Positions 53,590 through 62,185 of a DNA stretch of 64,000 bases are shown piece by piece. Every line of letters begins with the position of its first letter. Within the stretch, counting starts at the first letter, position 1. The notes under the pieces are model-generated. The model was not told where the DNA came from, ran no database searches, and saw only the letters and a program-made list of their open reading frames with translations. The DNA is from Sporosarcina sp. P2 (lineage in GTDB: Bacteria > Bacillota > Bacilli > Bacillales_A > Planococcaceae): positions 124,001 through 188,000 of the forward strand of contig NZ_PDYY01000003.1 in NCBI RefSeq assembly GCF_002743255.1. The letters are read 5' to 3'. The position numbers were made by a program, and so were the translations under genes.

Positions 53590-53790
53590 ATGGAGCGTCA
53601 ATACATCCATCCAGCTGAGCTGGAGTTGCGTCGTGACTCTGACTTTTTACGTTCTGAGAATATGGTAGGCGAAGGTGCTCCGGTCCATGGCGCATTAAAT
53701 GAGTGTAAATTTATTGTGAAGAAACTAGAATTAATTGAAAATAGTCTAGGTTATGAGAAGCCTTCTACGCCTAGAAGCTGTGAGTTATAA
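53590..53790 (+). CDS. Small hypothetical protein, 66 residues
   Basis: Soluble, charged small protein with a good gene context: AAGAAGGAG before the ATG and a 16-bp terminator stem after it. It begins MERQYIHPAELELRRDSDFL, has GEGAPVHGALNECKFIVKKL in the middle, and ends SCEL with two Cys in all. Predicted mainly helical with a loop at GEGAPVHG. I do not recognise a family. It lies just upstream of a spore coat gene but has its own terminator, so a sporulation role is only a suggestion. Confidence 0.72.
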   Translation: MERQYIHPAELELRRDSDFLRSENMVGEGAPVHGALNECKFIVKKLELIENSLGYEKPSTPRSCEL

Positions 53791-53808
53791 ATAGTTTATT
53801 AACAATAT

Positions 53809-53846
53809 AGCAATGATCTTTATCTCTATTGATAAAGATCATTGCT
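53809..53846 (+). terminator. Terminator after the 66-residue protein
   Basis: Perfect 16-bp stem AGCAATGATCTTTATC / GATAAAGATCATTGCT with a 6-base loop, then ATTTATTTTTC. Confidence 0.92.
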
Positions 53847-53882
53847 ATTTATTTTTCACTATACTATGGCGGCAGCCCGTAA

Positions 53883-53907
53883 CAAAATTATTGGCTCGCA
53901 TGTAATA
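53883..53907 (+). promoter_or_regulatory. Possible SigK promoter of the CotD-like gene
   Basis: CATGTAATA resembles the late mother-cell SigK -10 (CATANNNTA) with one mismatch; an AC dinucleotide 15-16 bases upstream stands where the -35 core would be. It lies 21 bp before the ATG of a coat gene. Weak on its own; context raises it. Confidence 0.35.
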
Positions 53908-53927
53908 AGGTATAAGGAGGTGGAGAA

Positions 53928-54272
53928 ATGAATCAAGGACATTGTGGAATGTCAGGCGGACATGGTCAGCAGGGATGGGGACACCATCAGCATCATCAAG
54001 GAATGCATGGTCATCAAGGTTTTCAACCCGTTTTTTGCCCGCCACAATATCGCTTTAACGATTGCTTCACTAAACAGGAAATGCCATTTATTCACCCGAT
54101 CGTGAATGTGAATCGACACCACGTAGTCGGCGTGCCACAGCACTACTACACAGAAACTACGGAAAATGTTATGGGCTCTACTATCATGCCAGGAAGAGGG
54201 CCAGGATATGGACCAGGATCTGGAGGTATGTGGGGTGGCGAAGGTTGTCACCGCCGTAGAAGATGCCGCTGA
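53928..54272 (+). CDS. CotD-like spore coat protein
   Basis: His-, Gly- and Cys-containing protein (114 residues). The N terminus is rich in Gly, His and Gln (GGHGQQGWGHHQHHQGMHGH); the conserved core IHPIVNVNRHHVVGVPQHYY followed by TETTENVMG matches CotD-type coat proteins, and the tail ends CHRRRRCR. Length exceeds B. subtilis CotD (75 residues) but falls in the range of related Bacillales proteins. GGAGGTGGAG lies before the ATG. It should be made late in sporulation and placed in the inner coat. Terminator follows. Confidence 0.82.
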   Translation: MNQGHCGMSGGHGQQGWGHHQHHQGMHGHQGFQPVFCPPQYRFNDCFTKQEMPFIHPIVNVNRHHVVGVPQHYYTETTENVMGSTIMPGRGPGYGPGSGGMWGGEGCHRRRRCR

Positions 54273-54291
54273 TCATTTTTTAATATGAAGA

Positions 54292-54336
54292 ATCCGCCAT
54301 CTCTAGTATGTCAGAGATGGCGGATTGTTTTATTTT
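54292..54336 (+). terminator. Terminator after the CotD-like gene
   Basis: Perfect 14-bp stem AATCCGCCATCTCT / AGAGATGGCGGATT with an 8-base loop, followed by GTTTTATTTT. Confidence 0.93.
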
Positions 54337-54499
54337 CTCAAACGCCTGTCGCGTCTAAACGGCGCTTTCAGCATTAGGTTCATCCAGCTTCAAGCGCCAG
54401 ACTCTCGGGACGTTTCGGAATTACCAAAAAGGCAAAGAACGCCTTTGTGGTATTTCCTCCAACGCCTGTCGAGTCTAAACGGCGCTATCAGCATTAGGG
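54332..54499. repeat. Pair of 38-bp direct repeats 120 bp apart around the metH terminator
   Basis: The 38-bp words at 54342-54379 and 54462-54499 differ at only two positions; both begin AACGCCTGTCG and end CAGCATTAGG. Similarity continues about ten bases upstream (TATTTTCTC versus TATTTCCTC). Between them lie CATCCAGCTTCAAGCGCCAG and a hairpin. The second copy stops exactly at the metH stop codon (54500). The arrangement looks like an intergenic repeat element with internal duplication. Confidence 0.75.
54423..54453 (-). terminator. Probable terminator of the yitJ-metH operon
   Basis: TACCA-A-AAAGGC / GCCTTT-G-TGGTA with a 7-base loop. On the minus strand GCCTTTTT gives the needed T-run. 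It is about 45 bases past the metH stop, inside the direct-repeat pair. Confidence 0.68.
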
Positions 54500-57400
54500 T
54501 TATGCGTTAAAGTATCTTGCGTCGGGATGGGCGAATACGATGGCGGATACGGATGCTTCTGGTTCCATCATGAATTCTTCGGTTAGCACGACGCCGTGGT
54601 CTTCCGGTTTGATGAGGCGGAAGAGTTTAGCTTGATCTTCTAGATTTGGACAAGCTGGGTAGCCGAATGAGAAACGTTGGCCTTGGTATTTGGCCGCGAA
54701 ACGTTCGAGCATTGTAAAGTCTGTTGGATCAGGGAATCCCCATTGGTCACGGATTTCTTGGTGAATCCGTTCAGCGAAGCCTTCTGCCAACTCCAATGCA
54801 GTCGCTTGGAACGCATGGCTTTCAAGGAATTTGCCTTCTTCCTTCAATTTGTTTGCATAATCACGGACCCCTTTACCAGCAGTCACTTGCATGAATGCCA
54901 CGTAATCCATTTCACCACTTTGCACTGTTTTCAAGTAATCAGCCAAGCACAGGAAAGGCTCTTTTTCTTGACGCGGGAACGTAAATCGTTCAATTTCAGT
55001 TTTTGAATCTTCCGGATCATAAATGATCACGTCATCCCCGTCTGCCTGGGCAGGGAAGAATTGATAAATACCGGAAGCTTTCATCTTGTCGGACTTCAAG
55101 AACTCCGTTACCATTTCATGAAGTTGTACTGCGCGTTCTTCTTTTCTTTCAAGCATTTTATCGACATTTCCTCGTAGACCTAAGTGGTGACCGATAAGTG
55201 TACGCATATTTACGTAAGGATGTAAGTGAGCAACCGAGTAATCTTTCACGACCCGTCTACGTAAATCGGTTGGTTTGAATACAGGAACGTCAGTGCGTAC
55301 CGTTTTCACGGGACGTGGCTTCACTGCAACTGCTGACGTGCCTCGACTTGCTTTAAGCGCATCATTGGTTTCGCGTTTCTCGATACTATCTGCTAATTCT
55401 TCGAGTAACGCTCCTTTGTCATTACTTTGTAGACGGTTTGCTAAGTCGAGACCTTGCATCGCATCTTTTGCAAAAATAACCGGGCCATCATACTCAGGTG
55501 CGATTTTCGTTTCAGTAAAGCGCCTTGTTAATGCGGCTCCACCTACCATTACTGGCGTGTCGATTCCTGCCGCCTTAAAGTCCTGTGCTGTCAACACCAT
55601 TTGCTGGGCAGACTTTACGAGAAGTCCAGATAGTCCTACAATGTCTGGTTTTTCTTTACGAATCACTTCAATTAATGTAGCTGGAGTAACTTTAATACCG
55701 ATATCTATGACTTTAAATCCGTTATTACTTAAGATGATTTCCACGAGGTTTTTTCCGATATCATGTACGTCACCTTTTACTGTTGCTAGAATGATTTTGC
55801 CTTTCCCGCTATCGTCTTCTTTCTTTTCCATGAACTGTTCAAGGTATGAAACAGAAGCTTTCATGACTTCAGCACTTTGAAGAACTTCCGCTACGATCAG
55901 CTGGTTGTCATTGAATAGACGCCCAACTTCAGCCATTCCTTTCATCAAAGGGCCATTGATGATATCAAGTGGTGCGTCGTATGTCTTTAAAGCCGTTTCC
56001 AAATCAGGTATTAAGCCTTCTTTTGTACCTTCCACCACATAGTACGCAAGACGATCAGGCACGGTTTTCGGAATATCGTCTTCTGATTTCTCTTTTTTCT
56101 TACCACGATAGAAGTCCGTAAACTCCGCCAATGTTTCATCTGTAGTATTAAACAGTAATTCATTCGCCAGTTTGATTTCTGCTTCTGGAATCGAAGCAAA
56201 GCGCTCAAGCTTCTCTGTATTTACAATCGCATAATCCAGACCTGCTTGTGTACAGTGATACAAGTACACAGCATTCAACACTTCACGGCCAACAGGGGGC
56301 AACCCGAAGGATACGTTGCTGACACCAAGAGTCGTTAAAGTGCGCGGAAGTTTTTCTTTGATTAATCGAATTCCTTCAATTGTTTCTACTGCCGATCCAA
56401 TGTATTGTGCGTCACCTGTACCAACAGGGAAGACGAGTGGATCAAAAATAATATCTTCCGGTGGGATCTCCCATTTGTTAACGAGTAAATCATAAGAACG
56501 CAACGCAACTTCTAGCTTACGTTCTCTCGTAACTGCCATTCCGATTTCATCAATCGTTCCTACAACTACGGCCGCTCCATATTTTTTTACTAAAGGAAGT
56601 ACGGCATCAAAGCGTTCTTCACCATCTTCTAAGTTAATAGAGTTGATGATTGCTTTGCCCTGCGAGAATTTCAAGGCCTCTGCAATGACGTTTTCATCAG
56701 TAGAGTCGATGACGAGAGGAACTTTGACTTTTTTTACGACTTCTTTCATGAAGCGAGTCATATCGTACAATTCATCACGGTCAGGGTTCGCAAGACAAAT
56801 ATCCAATACATGCGCACCACGTTTTACTTGTGCACGTGCGATTTCTGCAGCTTCCTCAAACTTTTCCTCTACAATTAGTTGTTTGAATTTACGTGAACCG
56901 ATAACGTTTGTACGTTCCCCGATTAATAATGGACGTAATGTATCGTCGTAGAGCAAAGGCTCAATCCCTGAAATGGCATGACCATGGGGATTTTCTGGCA
57001 TCTTGCGTGGAGCCTTATCTTTAACTACCTCACGAATTGCGCGAATGTGATCAGGCGTTGTACCGCAGCAACCGCCAACCATGTTCAACCAACCTTTTTC
57101 AGCGAAGCCTTCCAGTTTTTTCGATAATGATTCAGGAGATTCATGATAATGTCCTTCTTCATCCGGCAATCCGGCATTTGGATAACAGGTTACGTAGCTT
57201 GTCGCCAATTCGGACAATGAACGCAAATGGTCAGTCATGAATTCAGGGCCTGTCGCACAGTTTAAACCGACGGAAAGTGGATGGACGTGTTCAATAGAAA
57301 TATAGAATGCTTCTATACTTTGTCCAGCAAGCGTTGTACCCATCGGTTCGATCGTACCTGAAATCATGATAGGAATTTCGCGTCCAAGCTCTTCAAACGC

Positions 57401-57937
57401 CTTCTTAATACCAATTGTTCCAGCTTTCACATTCAGCATATCCTGACTTGTTTCCATCAGTATCAAATCACTGCCTGCTTCTACAAGCGCTCTTGCCTGT
57501 ACATAGAAATCATTAGATAGTTCATCGAACGTGATACCGCCCGTTACCGAAAGTGTCTTTGTCGTGGGCCCGATCGCCCCCGCGACAAAACGTGGCCATT
57601 CTGGTGTAGAAAACTTCGCTGCACTCTTTTTCGCGATTTCTACAGACTTCGCATTAATTTCATCTGCACGATGACCAAGTGAAAATTCATTCAATACAAG
57701 GGGAGTACCGCCAAATGTATTCGTACAAATGATATCAGCACCGGCTTCTAAATACTCATCGTGAATTTTCTCCAAAACGTCAGGGCGTAACACACTCATG
57801 TATTCATTACATCCATCGTATTCTTCTCCGCCGAAGTCTTCCGTTGAGAAATCTTCCGCTTGCAGCATCGTCCCCATCGCACCATCAATGATAAGGATTC
57901 TTTTATCTAGTTGTTCTTCAATAGGATGTCTCTGCAT
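54500..57937 (-). CDS. metH: Cobalamin-dependent methionine synthase
   Basis: Transfers a methyl group from methyl-tetrahydrofolate through cobalamin to homocysteine (1145 residues, all modules present). In order: homocysteine domain with zinc cysteines in VGLNCATGPE and MVGGCCGTTPDHI; pterin domain from about 340 with LLIGERTNVIGSRKFKQL; cap and cobalamin domain from about 640 with the B12 base-off motif DVHDIGKNLVEIIL and GLSGLLVKSAQQM; and a C-terminal AdoMet-dependent reactivation domain ending in FSFGYPACPNLEDQAKLF. Start ATG overlaps the end of yitJ by 20 bases. Expression follows the SAM riboswitch upstream of yitJ. No cobalamin-independent metE is in the window. Confidence 0.96.
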   Translation of the reverse strand: MQRHPIEEQLDKRILIIDGAMGTMLQAEDFSTEDFGGEEYDGCNEYMSVLRPDVLEKIHDEYLEAGADIICTNTFGGTPLVLNEFSLGHRADEINAKSVEIAKKSAAKFSTPEWPRFVAGAIGPTTKTLSVTGGITFDELSNDFYVQARALVEAGSDLILMETSQDMLNVKAGTIGIKKAFEELGREIPIMISGTIEPMGTTLAGQSIEAFYISIEHVHPLSVGLNCATGPEFMTDHLRSLSELATSYVTCYPNAGLPDEEGHYHESPESLSKKLEGFAEKGWLNMVGGCCGTTPDHIRAIREVVKDKAPRKMPENPHGHAISGIEPLLYDDTLRPLLIGERTNVIGSRKFKQLIVEEKFEEAAEIARAQVKRGAHVLDICLANPDRDELYDMTRFMKEVVKKVKVPLVIDSTDENVIAEALKFSQGKAIINSINLEDGEERFDAVLPLVKKYGAAVVVGTIDEIGMAVTRERKLEVALRSYDLLVNKWEIPPEDIIFDPLVFPVGTGDAQYIGSAVETIEGIRLIKEKLPRTLTTLGVSNVSFGLPPVGREVLNAVYLYHCTQAGLDYAIVNTEKLERFASIPEAEIKLANELLFNTTDETLAEFTDFYRGKKKEKSEDDIPKTVPDRLAYYVVEGTKEGLIPDLETALKTYDAPLDIINGPLMKGMAEVGRLFNDNQLIVAEVLQSAEVMKASVSYLEQFMEKKEDDSGKGKIILATVKGDVHDIGKNLVEIILSNNGFKVIDIGIKVTPATLIEVIRKEKPDIVGLSGLLVKSAQQMVLTAQDFKAAGIDTPVMVGGAALTRRFTETKIAPEYDGPVIFAKDAMQGLDLANRLQSNDKGALLEELADSIEKRETNDALKASRGTSAVAVKPRPVKTVRTDVPVFKPTDLRRRVVKDYSVAHLHPYVNMRTLIGHHLGLRGNVDKMLERKEERAVQLHEMVTEFLKSDKMKASGIYQFFPAQADGDDVIIYDPEDSKTEIERFTFPRQEKEPFLCLADYLKTVQSGEMDYVAFMQVTAGKGVRDYANKLKEEGKFLESHAFQATALELAEGFAERIHQEIRDQWGFPDPTDFTMLERFAAKYQGQRFSFGYPACPNLEDQAKLFRLIKPEDHGVVLTEEFMMEPEASVSAIVFAHPDARYFNA

Positions 57938-59777
57938 GTGTTAATTCCCTCTCCTTCTGCTGGTCTATTTTCTTAATATATTCATACAACTCTAATGTCA
58001 TATCGTAACGCAGGAATGGTGTGATGAGATACAGTCCATTAAAATACTGAGCCGCTGTATCTATCAATTCTTTTGCAATTTCAAGCCCTGTTTCAGTTGA
58101 TTTTTCACGGTCATCTCCGCATTCCCGCATTCTTTCTAACACATCTTCTGAAAGCTTGATACCCGGTACTTCATGATGCAGGAACTCTGCATTTCGTATA
58201 TTCGTCAATGGCATGATCCCAATAAAGATCGGTGTATCCAGGTGTTTTGTTGCTTCATATACATCGATAATCTTTTCTTTCGTGTAAACTGGCTGAGTAA
58301 TGAAATAGTCTGCACCCGCTTCAATCTTCTTCTCGAGCCGTTGTACAGCACGATCGATGACGCGGACGTTCGGATTGAAAGCTGCTGAAATAGAGAAGCT
58401 GGCTTTCTTGCGCAATGGCTTACCGGAGAATGAAATCCCTTCATTCAATTTCTTAATTAACTGCAATAACTCCATGCTAGATACATCGTAGACGCTTGTA
58501 GCACCGGGGAAGTCCCCAACCTTTGTCGGGTCGCCTGTCACGGCTAGGATATCGTGAATGCCTAATGCATCAAGCCCCATCAAATGTGATTGTAAGCCAA
58601 TGAGATTGTGATCGCGACACGTTAAATGTACAAGCGGGCGGATATTATGTTGCATCTTGACGATCGAGCCCATCGCCATGTTGCTGATGCGTGGAGAAGC
58701 AAGTGAATTATCTGCCATTGTTATAGCGTCAACTCCCGCGTCATATAACAAATTTGCACCTTTGATATAATCTTCTGTTTCCAAGTGGCGCGGTGTATCT
58801 AGTTCTACAATTACCGTACGCTCTGTTTTCGCTTTTTCGTGAAGAGGTTGATGTTTTGCCGGATCCGCTTCATGAATCACGATAGGTTTCGCCGGTTGTA
58901 CGACCTTTTCCGTGATAGGTGTCAGTCGCGCTAACTGTGTTTTCGCCGCTTTAATATGCTTAGGTGTTGTCCCGCAACATCCTCCAATCAATCGAACGCC
59001 TTGATCACGAAGTAATACAGCAGCGCGTCCAAAGTATTCTGCCTCTGATTCATAAACAATACGTCCATCTTCTACATCTAATAGACTGGCGTTTGGATAT
59101 GCGGATAAAAATGCTTTCTCTGGTAATGTCACATTATCGAATGCTTGAATCGTGTGGTAAGGACCTAATCGACAGTTAACGCCTACGATATCTGCCCCAA
59201 GAGACTCGAGCTGATGAAGTGCATCGTTTAATGAAAGTCCGTTCTGTAATACACCGGGATCATGCATAGAAACTTGTGCAATCAATGGAACATCCGTAAT
59301 TTTCTTTAATGTTGTAACTACCGATGATAACTCTTCAAAGTCATAATACGTCTCCAATAGGAGACCATCAGGATCACCTGTTAATAATGCATTGGCTTGT
59401 TCAAGTACGACTTTTTCAATTTCATCCAATGTCGCATCGCTTTTACGTATACCTCGCAAGCCACCTATTGTTCCAAGTACAAATTGCCCCCCAGGCGCCG
59501 CTGCGCGTTTGGCAATTTGAATGGCTGCTTTATTGAAATCCGTGACATGACTTTCTAAGCCGTAGCGAGCTAATTTGATTGCGTTCGCACTGTAAGTGTT
59601 AGTCTGGATTATATCTGCACCAGCTGAGATGTAGTCTTGGTGAATTTGCTCTATAATTTCAGGCTTTTCTATATTTAGTTCTTCATAACAGTAATCAATT
59701 CCGTAAGAATATAAAATCGTCCCCATTGCACCATCTGCCGTTAGGACATTTGTTTGTAGTTTCTCGAGCAATGACAT
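57918..59777 (-). CDS. yitJ: Bifunctional homocysteine S-methyltransferase / methylenetetrahydrofolate reductase (YitJ)
   Basis: Two-domain protein (619 residues). Residues about 1-310 are a zinc-type homocysteine methyltransferase (TADGAMGTILYSYGIDYCYE, VGVNCRLGPYHT and LIGGCCGTTPKHI carry the zinc cysteines); residues about 325-605 are a MetF-like 5,10-methylene-THF reductase with ILAVTGDPTKVGDFPG and YFITQPVYTKEKI. It therefore supplies methyl-THF for the MetH reaction and may itself methylate homocysteine. AAGGGGAG lies before the ATG. First gene of a two-gene operon directly after a SAM riboswitch, as with B. subtilis yitJ. Confidence 0.95.
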   Translation of the reverse strand: MSLLEKLQTNVLTADGAMGTILYSYGIDYCYEELNIEKPEIIEQIHQDYISAGADIIQTNTYSANAIKLARYGLESHVTDFNKAAIQIAKRAAAPGGQFVLGTIGGLRGIRKSDATLDEIEKVVLEQANALLTGDPDGLLLETYYDFEELSSVVTTLKKITDVPLIAQVSMHDPGVLQNGLSLNDALHQLESLGADIVGVNCRLGPYHTIQAFDNVTLPEKAFLSAYPNASLLDVEDGRIVYESEAEYFGRAAVLLRDQGVRLIGGCCGTTPKHIKAAKTQLARLTPITEKVVQPAKPIVIHEADPAKHQPLHEKAKTERTVIVELDTPRHLETEDYIKGANLLYDAGVDAITMADNSLASPRISNMAMGSIVKMQHNIRPLVHLTCRDHNLIGLQSHLMGLDALGIHDILAVTGDPTKVGDFPGATSVYDVSSMELLQLIKKLNEGISFSGKPLRKKASFSISAAFNPNVRVIDRAVQRLEKKIEAGADYFITQPVYTKEKIIDVYEATKHLDTPIFIGIMPLTNIRNAEFLHHEVPGIKLSEDVLERMRECGDDREKSTETGLEIAKELIDTAAQYFNGLYLITPFLRYDMTLELYEYIKKIDQQKERELTHAETSY

Positions 59778-59807
59778 AAATCCATCTCCCCTTTAGCCTT
59801 TTTTAAT

Positions 59808-59975
59808 CAAAAAAAGCCTTCAAGTATATTAGAAGGCTTTGTAATCCCAATGACTAGTTCCCTCTCATCTTTTCAGAGTGTCAATTTGACAGACTGCTGG
59901 AAGTAGCACCTTGCCTAAATGGCTGGTTGCTGAAGCGTCGACGGGCCAGTCCCTCGGCTTCTCTTGATAAGATAT
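59808..59975 (-). ncRNA. SAM-I (S-box) riboswitch with terminator
   Basis: On the minus strand the leader reads CTTATCAAGAGAAGCCGAGG, GGACTGGCCCG, ACGCTTCAGCAACC, AAGGTGCTACTTCCAGCAG and GATGAGAG in canonical S-box order. The terminator is AGCCTTC-N10-GAAGGCT followed by seven T, about 30 bases before the yitJ start. SAM binding should stop transcription of yitJ-metH. Confidence 0.96.
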
Positions 59976-60010
59976 GTTTCTTATTCAATTATTTAGATTA
60001 TTCTAACCAC

Positions 60011-60039
60011 ATCATAGCGGCTTTGTTGGATATCGTCAA
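60011..60039 (-). promoter_or_regulatory. SigA promoter of the yitJ-metH operon
   Basis: Minus strand TTGACG, 17 bases, TATGAT. Five of six match in each box and the spacing is ideal. It lies about 35 bases before the SAM aptamer. Confidence 0.8.
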
Positions 60040-60137
60040 GTGAACGTTTGGTGAAGTTCAAAGCGCGGAGTTAGTGCATAGAGAAATTGCGGTATATATG
60101 CTAAAATTAATGAATTAACTCGAAAAGGTGAGAAATT

Positions 60138-60335
60138 ATGCGATTCTTTAAATACTCATTTCCAATCGCTGTTCTTGTAGGTACACTTGCTTGGATTATG
60201 ATAGGTAACAGTTACGAAGAAGTTGCTTATGATATGCGTGTGTACATTACAATTGGGGCTGCTATATTCAGTGGTTTAATCTCAAGTGTTTTGTTTCGCA
60301 AAGAAAAGGAAGAACAGATTGATGAGAAGAAGTAG
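60138..60335 (+). CDS. Small two-helix membrane protein, hypothetical
   Basis: Protein of 65 residues with two predicted membrane helices (about 7-23, YSFPIAVLVGTLAWIMIG, and about 36-54, VYITIGAAIFSGLISSVLF) and a highly charged tail RKEKEEQIDEKK, so the tail is probably cytoplasmic. AAAAGGTGAG precedes the ATG and a hairpin with a T-run follows the stop, so it is a real monocistronic gene. No family recognised and no tie to the SAM-controlled operon or the biotin genes beside it. Confidence 0.78.
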   Translation: MRFFKYSFPIAVLVGTLAWIMIGNSYEEVAYDMRVYITIGAAIFSGLISSVLFRKEKEEQIDEKK

Positions 60336-60365
60336 GCTGTCAGCGGTATGCTGCAGTCTTTTTTT
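60334..60365 (+). terminator. Terminator after the small membrane protein
   Basis: AGGCTG-T-CAGC / GCTG-CAGTCT with one bulge and a GGTAT loop, then a run of seven T. It overlaps the stop codon. Confidence 0.75.
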
Positions 60366-60401
60366 GTCTACTTTTATGAGTTAACCAAAAAATAAATTGT
60401 G

Positions 60402-60443
60402 TTGACACGAAATAGGTTAACCGATATTATTTATGGGGTAACC
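60402..60443 (+). promoter_or_regulatory. Promoter and BirA-type operator of bioY-bioB
   Basis: TTGACA, 17 bases, TATTAT (60402-60430) forms a strong SigA promoter. Overlapping it are GGTTAACC at 60415-60422 and GGGTAACC at 60436-60443, separated by 13 bases, which fits the two-half biotin operator (GTTAACC-N13-15-GGTTAAC) bound by BirA. A further AGTTAACC lies at 60379. Biotin excess should repress the operon by blocking the -10. Confidence 0.75.
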
Positions 60444-60464
60444 AATTTAGAAAGAGGTGTCGTA

Positions 60465-61064
60465 ATGGCAATAGCAACAGAGAGACGACCGGTAAGTAGA
60501 TTCAGCGCACTAACTATTGTATATAGCGGGATGTTTGCTGCGTTAATGATGATTGGAGCGAATATTACATCCTTCGTGCCGTTTTTAGTAGTTGGTGGAG
60601 TACCCATCACATTACAAACTTTTTTCGCTATCTTATCAGGGCTATTACTTGGTAGTCGTCTAGGTGCGTTATCGATGACCGTCTATATGTTAATAGGACT
60701 AGCAGGGGCACCGGTCTTCGCTAAATTTTCAGGAGGATTCGGTCAGATCTTAAGTCCAACGTTTGGTTTTATACTCACATTTATTCTGATTGCTTATGTA
60801 GCTGGAAAGATTGTTGAGCGAAAGCATACTTTGTCTGCTTTTATTATCGCAGCATTTGTCGCTACAGCAGTCAACTATATACTAGGTACAACTTGGATGT
60901 ATTTTGCGTACAAGATGTGGGCTGCTGCACCCGACGTGTTTACCTACAAGATTGCTTGGCTGTGGATGATGCCGCCACTACCGAAAGATTTAATTCTAGC
61001 TGTACTGTCAGGCATATTCGCATTTAGAATATCAAAACACTTGAAAGTGAGGCGAACGTTATAA
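60465..61064 (+). CDS. bioY: Biotin transporter BioY (ECF S component)
   Basis: Membrane substrate-binding subunit for biotin (199 residues, about six helices). Family features are ALMMIGANITSFVPFLVVGG near residue 27, PITLQTFFAILSGLLLGSRL near 46, YMLIGLAGAPVFAKFSGGFG near 75 and the C-terminal FVATAVNYILGTTWMYFAY. It may work alone or with the shared ECF ATPases encoded elsewhere. The frame is open to 60399 through the promoter; I start at the ATG at 60465 with AGAGGTG ahead. It overlaps bioB by one base under a BirA-type operator. Confidence 0.93.
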   Translation: MAIATERRPVSRFSALTIVYSGMFAALMMIGANITSFVPFLVVGGVPITLQTFFAILSGLLLGSRLGALSMTVYMLIGLAGAPVFAKFSGGFGQILSPTFGFILTFILIAYVAGKIVERKHTLSAFIIAAFVATAVNYILGTTWMYFAYKMWAAAPDVFTYKIAWLWMMPPLPKDLILAVLSGIFAFRISKHLKVRRTL

Positions 61065-62065
61065 TGAACTATCATAGGCTGGCTACTCAAGTACTCGAAG
61101 GCCATGTACTAACTGATGAGGAATCACTCGCAATATTAAATAGCCCAGATGAAGATTTACTATTATTATTGCACGCGACATACTCGATTCGGTCACATTA
61201 CTTCGGCAATAAAGTAAAGTTGAATATGATTATCAATACGAAATCGGGACTATGTCCGGAAAACTGTGGGTATTGCGCGCAATCCATCATTTCAAAAGCA
61301 CCTGTTGAAAAGTATGCAATGATGAAATCGGAAGAAATACTGGAAGGTGCGGAACGTGCTGCCGCTAATAATGCGGGCACCTATTGCATCGTAGCAAGTG
61401 GACGAGGACCGCGTGACAGTGAGCTGGACATCGTGATTGATTCTGTTAAACAGATTAAAGAGAAGCACAAGGGCATGACGGTATGTGCTTGTTTAGGTAT
61501 TTTGAAGCCAGGACAAGCAACACGTTTGAAAGAGGCAGGAGTAGATCGCTATAACCACAACTTGAACACATCTGCAGAGCATCACGAGAGTATAACAACA
61601 TCGCATACATACGATGATCGTGTAAATACTGTAGGACTTGCCAAAGAAGCGGGCATCTCTCCATGTTCAGGTGTTATCGTCGGCATGCGTGAAACAAAAC
61701 AAGATATCATCTCCATGGCGCGTAGCCTACGTGAACTGGACGCAGACTCGATACCTGTAAACTTCCTGCACGCAGTGGATGGAACCCCGTTGGAAGGAAC
61801 ATCAGAACTGGATCCCCGTTACTGCTTAAAGGTCTTGTGTCTATTCCGCTACATTAATCCTAGCAAAGAAATCCGCATCTCGGGTGGACGTGAAGTGAAT
61901 CTTAGAAGCCTACAACCACTAGGCCTCTACGCTGCAAACTCCATCTTTATCGGCGACTACCTCACAACATCGGGTCAAGAAAACGATCAAGATCAAAAAA
62001 TGCTGGAAGATATGGGCTTCGAAGTCGACTTAGAACCTTTGAATAAAGAACCCATCACTTTGTAA
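61064..62065 (+). CDS. bioB: Biotin synthase
   Basis: Radical-SAM enzyme (333 residues) that inserts sulfur into dethiobiotin. The [4Fe-4S] motif is CPENCGYCAQS near residue 66 with NMIINTKSGL before it; NHNLNTSAEHHESITTSHTY near 163, CSGVIVGMRET and PINFLHAVDGTPLEG-like PVNFLHAVDGTPLEGT near 232 give the remaining cluster ligands. GTGAGGCG precedes the ATG, which overlaps the bioY stop (TAATG). bioA, bioD, bioF and bioW are absent here, so dethiobiotin is either made by another locus or imported. Confidence 0.95.
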   Translation: MNYHRLATQVLEGHVLTDEESLAILNSPDEDLLLLLHATYSIRSHYFGNKVKLNMIINTKSGLCPENCGYCAQSIISKAPVEKYAMMKSEEILEGAERAAANNAGTYCIVASGRGPRDSELDIVIDSVKQIKEKHKGMTVCACLGILKPGQATRLKEAGVDRYNHNLNTSAEHHESITTSHTYDDRVNTVGLAKEAGISPCSGVIVGMRETKQDIISMARSLRELDADSIPVNFLHAVDGTPLEGTSELDPRYCLKVLCLFRYINPSKEIRISGGREVNLRSLQPLGLYAANSIFIGDYLTTSGQENDQDQKMLEDMGFEVDLEPLNKEPITL

Positions 62066-62098
62066 ATAGAAGAGAAGAAAAATGTTTGTATACTCCGC

Positions 62099-62142
62099 GA
62101 CTGAAGACAATCCACTATAAGGATCTGTTCTTCAGTCTTTTC
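62099..62142 (+). terminator. Terminator of bioY-bioB
   Basis: GACTGAAG / CTTCAGTC enclosing a long loop, then TTTTCTTATTT, about 35 bases after the stop. Confidence 0.75.
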
Positions 62143-62185
62143 TTATTTATATAAGTTGAATTAAAGATTTCAGGATACACTAAGT

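Noticed and set aside
53928..54020. His/Gly-rich start of the CotD-like protein as a metal-resistance or nickel-storage protein
   Set aside because: The downstream HPIVNVNRHH and TETTENVMG core and the surrounding signals fit a spore coat protein better.
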